Source: an uncultured Methylophaga sp. (GTDB taxonomy: Bacteria; Pseudomonadota; Gammaproteobacteria; Nitrosococcales; Methylophagaceae). Taken from it: a stretch of DNA of 5,656 nucleotides. A program made the position numbers and the translations under genes. Where the stretch lies: assembly GCA_947631375.1 (NCBI GenBank), contig CANRLD010000118.1:1-5656 (forward strand), in the 5' to 3' direction. Below are positions 1-5,023 of the stretch, in pieces (position 1 is the stretch's first letter; every line of letters starts with the position of its first letter). Under the pieces are notes generated by a model. It did not search any database. It had not been told where the DNA came from and worked only from the letters and a program-made list of their open reading frames with translations.

Positions 1-118
1 CTTCAGCATAAACCCGCTCGACGGTCCAGTTTTCTTCAGCGACAACAGGTTCTCTGCTGGAAAAAGCTGAGCAGGCTGTCAGCGTCAGCATCAGTAGCAA
101 CGTCAGGAAATATTTCAT
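1..118 (-). CDS. bamD: Outer-membrane lipoprotein, probable BamD (5' part only)
   Basis: The reverse strand from 118 reads 39 codons before running off the window. Residues 1-15 form a short lipoprotein signal peptide (MKY, then a Leu/Thr-rich core) ending in the lipobox LTAC, with Cys16 as the lipidation site. Ser17 at +2 predicts outer-membrane sorting. The mature start is followed by an acidic linker and the segment ENWTVERVYAE (residues 29-39), which resembles the conserved start of the first TPR helix of BamD/ComL (W-x-x-E-x-L/V-Y-x-x-A). BamD is the essential lipoprotein of the BAM complex that inserts beta-barrel proteins into the outer membrane. The nearby pilS gene supports this, since comL/bamD lies next to pilS in Pseudomonas. 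No strong Shine-Dalgarno is visible before the ATG, only a weak AGAAG. Only 39 residues are available, so another TPR lipoprotein remains possible. Confidence 0.7.
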   Translation of the reverse strand, partial: MKYFLTLLLMLTLTACSAFSSREPVVAEENWTVERVYAE

Positions 119-269
119 CTTTGGCTTCTATAATTTTTGGAGCAAAACAAATAATTTTCAGTCTGCGATTGTAGACTGTTTAAGCGGGCAAAGCATCTAA
201 GCAACAACAGTTTTTATTGAACATTGTACAATAGCCGCTGTTTATCATCCTCAACTTTATAGGTTCGTA
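119..269. promoter_or_regulatory. Divergent intergenic control region between bamD-like gene and L,D-transpeptidase
   Basis: This 151-base spacer must carry promoters for both divergent genes. For the rightward gene, TACAAT at 227-232 is a plausible -10 (5 of 6 matches), about 38 bases before the ATG, but no good -35 stands at 16-18 bases. TTGAAC at 217-222 is a possible -35 only for an imperfect -10 near 241. The TACAAT lies inside the 10-base palindrome ATTGTACAAT (223-232), so it reads as a -10 on both strands. For the leftward gene, TACAAT is also read on the minus strand inside the inverted repeat at 159-178. None of these is decisive. Confidence 0.35.
159..178. repeat. Inverted repeat in the divergent spacer
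   Basis: CAGTCT (159-164) is matched by its reverse complement AGACTG (173-178). A G-T pair (165/172) and a C-G pair (166/171) extend the arm to eight pairs with a GATT loop at 167-170. No T-tract follows on either strand, so it is not a terminator. It could be a protein binding site or a leader stem-loop of the leftward transcript. No function can be assigned. Confidence 0.4.
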
Positions 270-1439
270 ATGATCAGTCGTTTATTTATCGGTTTGGCAA
301 GTAGCTTATTGGCTTTGCCAGTGAGTGCAACAACATTTGAACTGCCAGACGAAGGAACGCGAGTCGTCGGCCATAATCTTATTGTTTATAGTCGTCAGGA
401 AGATACATTATTAGACATTGGCCGCAAATTTGATTTGGGTTATACCGAAATGGTAACAGCCAATCCAAATCTTGACCCTTGGCTGCCGGGGGATAATCAA
501 CCGGTATTAATTCCGAACCGTTTCATATTGCCGGACGCACCCCAAAAAGGGGTGGTAATTAATATTCCGGAAATGCGTTTATTCTATTTTCCGCCCAAGC
601 AAGCCAATCAGGTGCAACAAGTTGTCACACATCCGATTGGTATCGGGCGGGAAGGTCGTGATACGCCATTAGGCATTTTGTCGATTATCCAAAAACGTGA
701 AAACCCTTCATGGACACCGCCTGAGTCAATTCGTCGAGAGCATGCGGCAGCAGGTGACATTCTGCCAGCAGTGGTACCACCAGGCCCGGATAATCCACTG
801 GGTACACGCGCCATACGATTGTCCAATCCGAGCTACTTAATTCATGGCACAGCAAAGCCTTATGGTGTTGGTTTACGCGTTAGTAGCGGCTGTATTCGTT
901 TGTATCCCGAGGATATTGAGCATTTTTACAGTCTGGTGTCATTAAATACTCAGGTAAATATTATCAACCAGCCTTACAAAGCTGCCGTGGCTAACGGGAA
1001 ACTGTTTCTGGAAGCGCACCAGCCATTATCAGATATCGGTGATGAAGGCAGTGACAGTGGCAATATGACACCGATGGTCCGAGCGGTTCTGGCAGCGCAG
1101 GACAGTGTGTTATCTGAACAGGACTGGCCATACGCTGAAGAGGTAGTGATGTCTGCAAATGGTGTGGTCAAACACTTGAACCAGCAACAAGACAAAATCG
1201 TTGATAACGTCTGGTTTGTACACGGTGGTTTGCAGCAAGAAACGGGCTCAAAAGTGCGTCAAGCGCTACAGCAGCTAGAGATGCAGGATAAGTTCTGGCC
1301 ACTGCGAAATACCGCGATAAATGAAGTGGTGGTCGGGCCCTTTGATAGTTTGGATGCGGCGCGTGAAGCGGCGGATAAAATTTCGCAAGTAGCCGGGATC
1401 CCGGTTTGGCCTGCGCATTTATCGGAAGAGATGTTTTAG
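270..1439 (+). CDS. L,D-transpeptidase, ErfK/YbiS/YcfS (YkuD) family, with SPOR-like C-terminus
   Basis: This periplasmic enzyme of 389 residues is predicted to make 3-3 peptidoglycan cross-links or attach a lipoprotein's C-terminal lysine to diaminopimelate. Residues 1-20 are a Sec signal peptide with a likely cut after PVSA. Residues 28-90 resemble the LysM-like N-terminal region of ErfK/YcfS (GTRVVGHN, then TANPNLDPWLPG and ILPD). The YkuD catalytic domain spans about 93-232: VINIPEMRLFYF, the IGIGREGRDTPLG segment, WTPP, the AVVPPGPDNPLG block, HGT with His192, and SSGCIR with nucleophile Cys208. The usual His before GC is Ser206. E. coli ErfK is about 310 residues; the extra length here is a linker plus residues 313-384, which look like a SPOR domain (VVVGPFDSLDAAREAADKI). 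The start is supported by the signal peptide and a weak AGG six bases upstream. Its convergent neighbour encodes an Lpp/OprI lipoprotein, a likely substrate. Confidence 0.9.
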   Translation: MISRLFIGLASSLLALPVSATTFELPDEGTRVVGHNLIVYSRQEDTLLDIGRKFDLGYTEMVTANPNLDPWLPGDNQPVLIPNRFILPDAPQKGVVINIPEMRLFYFPPKQANQVQQVVTHPIGIGREGRDTPLGILSIIQKRENPSWTPPESIRREHAAAGDILPAVVPPGPDNPLGTRAIRLSNPSYLIHGTAKPYGVGLRVSSGCIRLYPEDIEHFYSLVSLNTQVNIINQPYKAAVANGKLFLEAHQPLSDIGDEGSDSGNMTPMVRAVLAAQDSVLSEQDWPYAEEVVMSANGVVKHLNQQQDKIVDNVWFVHGGLQQETGSKVRQALQQLEMQDKFWPLRNTAINEVVVGPFDSLDAAREAADKISQVAGIPVWPAHLSEEMF

Positions 1440-1462
1440 AGAAATACCAAGTCGCTACGATC

Positions 1463-1499
1463 AAAAAAGCCGAGATAGTTATCTCGGCTTTTTTGTTTT
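1463..1499. terminator. Bidirectional intrinsic terminator
   Basis: GCCGAGAT (1469-1476) pairs perfectly with ATCTCGGC (1481-1488) around an AGTT loop. Six A's precede the stem (1463-1468) and six T's follow it (1489-1494), then G and four more T's. The stem starts 29 bases after the transpeptidase stop. Because the A-tract becomes a T-tract on the other strand, the same structure can end the leftward lipoprotein transcript, whose stop codon lies at 1526-1528. Confidence 0.93.
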
Positions 1500-1525
1500 A
1501 AAGCGATGAAAGTAATTCGAGGGAA

Positions 1526-1825
1526 TTATTTGCTCATTGCTTTTTCGAACATACGGTCGATTTTTGCACAGCAAGCATCAACTTGTGCTTGTGCATCGTC
1601 AGCCGCTTTTTGTGCGTTTACAGCAGCTAATTCAGCATCAGAAGCAGTGCGTTGTGCAGTATCAGCAGTACTTTGCGCGTTGCGAGCTGCTACTAAAGCA
1701 GAATCAGCTGTAGATTGTGCAGATTCTACAGAACCTTTTAATGCTTCGATTTCAGCAGTATTTGCACAAGCAGTCAGTAATGCCAGAGGCAGGATAACGG
1801 CGCCCAGTTTAGCTAATGATTTCAT
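1526..1825 (-). CDS. lpp: Lpp/OprI-family alanine-zipper murein lipoprotein
   Basis: The product has 99 residues. Residues 1-19 are a lipoprotein signal peptide with lipobox LTAC and lipidated Cys20; Ala21 at +2 favours the outer membrane. The mature 80 residues form one long coiled coil. Core positions repeat every seven residues: Ala at 36, 43, 50, 57, 64, 71, 78 and at 40, 47, 54, 61, 68, 75, which is the alanine zipper of trimeric Lpp/OprI. Five related hexads (AQSTAD, AQSTAD, AQRTAS, AQKAAD, AQAQVD) reflect this repeat. The C-terminus DRMFEKAMSK resembles that of OprI and ends in Lys99, the residue that L,D-transpeptidases join to peptidoglycan. The mature part is longer than E. coli Lpp (58) or OprI (about 64). 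Adjacent Cys85-Cys86 near the C-terminus are unusual. The open frame extends 23 codons upstream to 1894, but the start at 1825 has the signal peptide and a strong ribosome binding site. It converges on the transpeptidase and diverges from suhB. Confidence 0.92.
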   Translation of the reverse strand: MKSLAKLGAVILPLALLTACANTAEIEALKGSVESAQSTADSALVAARNAQSTADTAQRTASDAELAAVNAQKAADDAQAQVDACCAKIDRMFEKAMSK

Positions 1826-1831
1826 TTGAAT

Positions 1832-1837
1832 CTCCTT
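1832..1837 (-). promoter_or_regulatory. Strong ribosome binding site of the lpp-like gene
   Basis: On the minus strand this reads AAGGAG, a perfect Shine-Dalgarno core, six bases before the ATG at 1825. It decides the start at 1825 over the ATG further upstream at 1894. It also fits the very high expression usual for Lpp/OprI proteins. Confidence 0.9.
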
Positions 1838-1961
1838 AAAGTGTTCTAGGGTTGGATAGCATTTCCATTTCGTTTGTAAATGCAAGCCTGACAAAAGGCT
1901 AACAGGAAATATTTATGCTGTCTATTGTCACAAATTTAAACTGCGAAACAGTGGTAATAGT

Positions 1962-1970
1962 TGTTATAAT
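1962..1970 (+). promoter_or_regulatory. Extended -10 promoter for suhB
   Basis: TGTTATAAT (1962-1970) is a perfect extended -10: TG, one base, then consensus TATAAT. The -35 region is poor; the best match at 18-base spacing is CTGCGA (1941-1946), which agrees with the extended -10 class that tolerates a weak -35. Predicted transcription starts near 1977, giving a leader of about 75 bases before the suhB ATG at 2051. The divergent lpp-like gene must have its own promoter between 1838 and about 1950; I see only weak candidates on that strand. Confidence 0.65.
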
Positions 1971-1988
1971 TATGCGCTCATTTTTGAA

Positions 1989-2016
1989 GCGGGAATAGCA
2001 GTTGCTGCTCTGCCGC
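1989..2016 (+). promoter_or_regulatory. Stem-loop in the suhB leader
   Basis: AGCAG (1997-2001) pairs with CTGCT (2005-2009) around a TTG loop. Outside it, GCGG (1989-1992) pairs with CCGC (2013-2016), with a small internal loop between. It sits just after the predicted transcription start and just before the boxA-like sequences, an arrangement reminiscent of boxB-boxA order. No T-tract follows, so it is not an intrinsic terminator. A role in leader control is inferred only. Confidence 0.35.
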
Positions 2017-2044
2017 GTTCTTTGGTTTTTGCTCTGGAAAAATT
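2017..2044 (+). promoter_or_regulatory. Two boxA-like sequences in the suhB leader
   Basis: GTTCTTT at 2017-2023 matches the GYTCTTT core of boxA, the NusB/NusE RNA binding site. A second element at 2030-2044, TGCTCTGGAAAAATT, matches the rRNA-operon boxA TGCTCTTTAACAATT at 12 of 15 positions, but a GG breaks the core. In E. coli the Nus factor complex, which includes SuhB, represses suhB through a boxA in its leader, and boxA-like sites are reported upstream of Nus factor genes in other bacteria. The second element overlaps the only Shine-Dalgarno-like bases (GGAAA from 2036), about 13 bases before the ATG, so binding there could block translation. Short T-rich matches can arise by chance, so this remains a proposal. 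Confidence 0.45.
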
Positions 2045-2050
2045 TGTTTT

Positions 2051-2845
2051 ATGCATCCGATGCTGAATATAGCCGTTCGTGCGGCTCGTCAGGCAGGCAG
2101 CCTGATTATGCGATCTCTACAACACGTTGAACACTTGGAGATCACCACCAAGGGGTTGAATGATTTTGTCACTGATGTTGACCGGCTCGCAGAGCAGGAA
2201 GTCATCAATACCATCAAAAAGTCTTATCCTGATCATGCCATTATGGCGGAAGAGTCCGGTCTGACAGGCCAAAACGATGTGGTGTGGGTGATTGACCCAC
2301 TGGATGGCACAACAAATTATCTGCACAGTTTTCCGCATTATTGCGTATCTATTGCCGTGATGGTCAAAGGACGTATTGAGCACGCCGTCATCTTTGATCC
2401 TTTGCGGGATGAGCTGTTTACTGCCAGTCGTGGTGAAGGCGCCAAGCTCAATGATCGTCGCCTGCGAGTCAGTAAACGCAGAGATCTTAACGGCGCATTA
2501 GTGGCTACCGGTTTTCCTTTCAAATATCCGCAACACCTCGACGCTTATATGCATATGTTTGCCGCTGTATTGCCCCAGGTTGCGGATATTCGCCGCGCCG
2601 GATCGGCCGCGCTGGATTTGGCCTATGTAGCAGCTGGTCGTGTGGATGGCTATTGGGAAATAGGGTTGCAAAATTGGGATCTGGCTGCTGGCAAATTGCT
2701 GGTAGAGGAAGCCGGCGGCGCTGTGACCGATTTTTCCGGCAACGATAAGGTACTTGATAAAGGGCACCTTATTGCTGGAAACATATCACTCCACGCACAT
2801 CTGCAAAAAAGTATTGCGCCATTTGCAGTCGGTGCACTGAAGTAA
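2051..2845 (+). CDS. suhB: Inositol-1-monophosphatase / Nus factor SuhB
   Basis: The product is a 264-residue Mg-dependent cytoplasmic phosphatase of the inositol monophosphatase family, close in length to E. coli SuhB (267). It hydrolyses inositol-1-phosphate. In E. coli SuhB also joins NusA, NusB, NusE and NusG in the rRNA transcription complex. Metal-site motifs are intact: MAEESG with Glu67, the DPLDGTTN motif at 82-89 with Asp82 and Asp85, and the C-terminal WDLAAGKLLVEEAGG at 209-223 with Asp210. The interface segment GSAALDLAYVAAGRVDG (184-200) is nearly identical to E. coli. The start is set by the N-terminus MHPMLNIAVRAAR, identical to E. coli SuhB, despite a weak, distant ribosome binding site. 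Its promoter and possible boxA lie in the preceding spacer. No terminator is seen before typA 63 bases downstream, so the two may be cotranscribed. Confidence 0.96.
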   Translation: MHPMLNIAVRAARQAGSLIMRSLQHVEHLEITTKGLNDFVTDVDRLAEQEVINTIKKSYPDHAIMAEESGLTGQNDVVWVIDPLDGTTNYLHSFPHYCVSIAVMVKGRIEHAVIFDPLRDELFTASRGEGAKLNDRRLRVSKRRDLNGALVATGFPFKYPQHLDAYMHMFAAVLPQVADIRRAGSAALDLAYVAAGRVDGYWEIGLQNWDLAAGKLLVEEAGGAVTDFSGNDKVLDKGHLIAGNISLHAHLQKSIAPFAVGALK

Positions 2846-2908
2846 TCGAGCACGTCATCGGGACATTTTTAACCGCGCATGCCTGCCATGCCATAACGAA
2901 TTGACTAT
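2846..2908 (+). other. suhB-typA spacer without terminator or clear ribosome binding site
   Basis: These 63 bases contain no T-tract hairpin and no convincing -10/-35 pair, which favours readthrough from suhB into typA. CATGCC occurs twice (2878-2883 and 2887-2892), separated by TGC, and GCATG/CATGC can form a five-pair hairpin here. The bases just before the typA ATG (AACGAATTGACTAT) lack a Shine-Dalgarno match. Confidence 0.5.
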
Positions 2909-4741
2909 ATGAGTAATAATCTTAGAGATATAAACAAACTGCGAAACATTGCTATTATCGCGCACGTTGACCATGGAAAAACAACGCTGGTTGATCAACT
3001 ACTGCGCCAGTCGGGCACCTTCAGCGAGCATGAAGAATTACAAGAACGTGTCATGGATTCCGGCGATCTGGAACGTGAACGTGGCATTACCATCCTGGCT
3101 AAAAATACCGCCATTCGCTGGAATGATTACCGCATCAATATCGTCGATACCCCGGGCCACGCTGACTTTGGCGGGGAAGTCGAGCGCGTTTTATCAATGG
3201 TAGATTCAGTATTGCTGCTGGTTGACTCGGCCGAAGGCCCGATGCCGCAAACCCGCTTTGTCACTCAAAAAGCCCTGGCGCTGGGGCTGAAACCCATCGT
3301 GGTCATCAATAAAATTGATAAGCCAAGCGCCCGTCCGAACTGGGTATTGGATCAAACATTTGATTTATTTGCCAATCTGAATGCGACAGACGAACAGCTG
3401 GACTTTGACGTGATTTACGCTTCCGGGCTGAATGGTTTTGCCGGCATGGATGAAACCGTTCGGGATGGCGATATGAACGCTCTTTTCCAACTGATTGTGG
3501 ATAAGGTCAGTCCGCCGGCAGTTGATGTCGATGGGCCTTTCCGGATGCAGGTTACTTCACTGGACTACAACAGCTATGTCGGCGTTATTGGTGTCGGACG
3601 CATTGAGCGTGGCAAAGTAAAAACCAATATGCCGGTCACCATTGTCGATTCGCAAGGTAACAAGCGTAACGGCCGGGTATTACAGGTGATGGGCTTTATG
3701 GGGTTACGCCGTGAAGAGGTTGAAGAAGCTTCTGCGGGCGATATTATCGCTTTCACCGGGCTGGATCCGTTGAATATTTCCGACACACTGTGCGATCCGA
3801 GTGCGGTCGAAGCATTGCCGCCATTAAGTGTCGATGAGCCGACGGTCACGATGACTTTTCAGGTAAATAATTCTCCTTTTGCCGGTAAGGAAGGGAAGTT
3901 TGTCACGACCCGGCAAATCAAGGAGCGATTGGAACGTGAGTTAATTCATAACGTTGCGTTACGTGTCGAACAACTGGTTGATGATCCGGATAAGTTTCGC
4001 GTATCTGGCCGTGGTGAGCTGCATTTATCGGTACTTATCGAAAATATGCGCCGTGAAGGTTTTGAAATGGGCGTATCACGTCCGGAAGTGATTGTTCGGG
4101 AAGTTGACGGGGTTAAGGAAGAACCTTATGAAGCGGTCACCATTGATGTGGACGATACGCATCAGGGCAGCATCATGGAGAAGATGGGAACCCGCGGCGG
4201 TGAGCTGAAGAATATGTCGCCGGATGGCAAAGGTCGCGTGCGGCTCGACTTTATTATTCCTTCGCGTGGATTAATTGGTTTCCGTACCGAATTTATGACG
4301 GCCACACAGGGCACCGGGCTGATTTACAGTGTGTTTGATCATTATGCGCCAGTTAAGCCCGGTAGTTTCGGTAAACGGATCAATGGTGTATTGATTGCCA
4401 ACGGTGTTGGTAAAGCCGTTGCCTTTGCTATCTTCAACTTGCAGGAGCGTGGCCGTATGTTTATCGGTCATGGCGATGAAGTCTATGAAGGCATGGTGAT
4501 TGGTATTCACTCACGGGATAATGACCTGGTTGTTAATCCCTTAAAAGGCAAGCAATTAACCAATATGCGTGCGTCAGGTTCCGATGAAGCGGTCACGCTG
4601 GTGCCGCCAATTCGCATGAGTCTGGAACAGGCGCTGGAATTTATTGGTGATGACGAATTACTGGAAGTGACACCTAAATCCCTCAGAGTTCGCAAGAAAT
4701 TACTGTTGGAGCATGAACGCAAACGTGCATCACGTGGCTAG
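2909..4741 (+). CDS. typA: Ribosome-associated translational GTPase TypA/BipA
   Basis: The 610-residue product matches E. coli BipA (607) end to end. This EF-G-like GTPase binds the ribosome and supports 50S assembly and growth under cold or other stress. G motifs are intact: G1 AHVDHGKT (18-25), G2 RGIT (58-61), G3 DTPGH (80-84) and G4 NKID (134-137). G5 reads ASGL (171-174), where E. coli has ASAL. The beta-barrel domain II lies near 208-300 (DYNSYVGVIGVGRI), followed by EF-G-like domains with SGRGELHLSVLIENMRREGFE at 366-386, DGKGRVRLDFIIPSRGLIGFR at 439-459, and the TypA-specific C-terminal domain with its loop around 534-552 (HSRDNDL to KQLTNMRASG). The N-terminus has about seven more residues than E. 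coli; no other in-frame ATG precedes the P-loop, so 2909 is the likely start although no Shine-Dalgarno is clear. A strong terminator follows. Confidence 0.98.
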   Translation: MSNNLRDINKLRNIAIIAHVDHGKTTLVDQLLRQSGTFSEHEELQERVMDSGDLERERGITILAKNTAIRWNDYRINIVDTPGHADFGGEVERVLSMVDSVLLLVDSAEGPMPQTRFVTQKALALGLKPIVVINKIDKPSARPNWVLDQTFDLFANLNATDEQLDFDVIYASGLNGFAGMDETVRDGDMNALFQLIVDKVSPPAVDVDGPFRMQVTSLDYNSYVGVIGVGRIERGKVKTNMPVTIVDSQGNKRNGRVLQVMGFMGLRREEVEEASAGDIIAFTGLDPLNISDTLCDPSAVEALPPLSVDEPTVTMTFQVNNSPFAGKEGKFVTTRQIKERLERELIHNVALRVEQLVDDPDKFRVSGRGELHLSVLIENMRREGFEMGVSRPEVIVREVDGVKEEPYEAVTIDVDDTHQGSIMEKMGTRGGELKNMSPDGKGRVRLDFIIPSRGLIGFRTEFMTATQGTGLIYSVFDHYAPVKPGSFGKRINGVLIANGVGKAVAFAIFNLQERGRMFIGHGDEVYEGMVIGIHSRDNDLVVNPLKGKQLTNMRASGSDEAVTLVPPIRMSLEQALEFIGDDELLEVTPKSLRVRKKLLLEHERKRASRG

Positions 4742-4762
4742 TTGTATCGCCAAATGAACAAG

Positions 4763-4794
4763 AAAGGGTATCCTATGCGGATGCCCTTTTTTTT
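4763..4794 (+). terminator. Intrinsic terminator after typA
   Basis: AAAGGGTATCC (4763-4773) pairs with GGATGCCCTTT (4779-4789) over 11 positions with one G-T wobble (4769/4783) and a five-base TATGC loop. Eight consecutive T's run from 4787 to 4794. The stem starts 21 bases after the typA stop. The next gene's ribosome binding site begins at 4795, immediately after the last T. Confidence 0.92.
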
Positions 4795-4799
4795 GAGGT
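4795..4799 (+). promoter_or_regulatory. Ribosome binding site of the PP0621-family gene, abutting the terminator
   Basis: GAGGT lies five bases before the ATG at 4805 and fixes the start. It directly follows the terminator T-tract, so there is no space for a promoter between the terminator and this gene. Confidence 0.8.
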
Positions 4800-4804
4800 A
4801 AATC

Positions 4805-5023
4805 ATGCGAATTTTGATCCTGCTGGCGATTGGTCTGTTGCTTTACATTATCTTTCGAAATCTATATCGCCAGATTAAAAATGAACGACAGATAGAGCAA
4901 GCTTCGAAGATGGTGCGTTGCGAGCTGTGCGGATTGCATCTGTCAGAGGAAGAGGCAATACAGAAAAATCATCATTATTTTTGTACGATTGAGCACCTTG
5001 AGAGCTATCTGCAACAGAAATAA
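4805..5023 (+). CDS. PP0621-family small membrane-anchored zinc-ribbon protein
   Basis: The 72-residue product has one N-terminal membrane segment (residues 2-17, RILILLAIGLLLYIIF), a basic stretch (18-37), then a compact metal-binding motif: Cys39-x2-Cys42, His45, His56-His57, Cys60 and His64. The pattern MVRCELCGLHLSEEEA followed by HYFCTIEH matches the PP0621 family of small uncharacterised gammaproteobacterial proteins, which resemble short treble-clef or MYND-like zinc fingers. The likely ligands are Cys39, Cys42, Cys60 and His64 (inferred). Its biochemical role is not known to me. Its stop overlaps the pilS start in TAATG (5021-5025), so the two are probably translationally coupled, suggesting a link to PilS or to the envelope. 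It has a good ribosome binding site but sits directly behind the typA terminator. Confidence 0.85.
   Translation: MRILILLAIGLLLYIIFRNLYRQIKNERQIEQASKMVRCELCGLHLSEEEAIQKNHHYFCTIEHLESYLQQK

Noticed and set aside
1506..1829. A 107-codon plus-strand open frame opposite the lpp-like gene
   Set aside because: It is the antisense of a repetitive alanine-rich coding region, giving an artificial Ala/Cys/Ser-rich protein. The minus-strand gene has a signal peptide, lipobox, heptad pattern and strong ribosome binding site.
1826..1894. A longer lpp-like product starting at 1894
   Set aside because: The 23 extra residues would bury the lipoprotein signal peptide, and the perfect AAGGAG lies six bases before the ATG at 1825.
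1885..1900. Small inverted repeat AGCCT/AGGCT in the lpp-suhB spacer
   Set aside because: Five pairs with a six-base loop and no T-tract are within chance expectation in a spacer of this size.
2901..2934. TTGACT at 2901 region as a -35 for a typA promoter
   Set aside because: The matching -10 would fall inside typA, after its start codon, and no other in-frame ATG lies before the P-loop.
4763..4794. The hairpin after typA as a riboswitch or attenuator for the PP0621 gene
   Set aside because: It is a simple hairpin with T-tract and no visible alternative antiterminator pairing or conserved aptamer. An ordinary terminator is the simplest reading.
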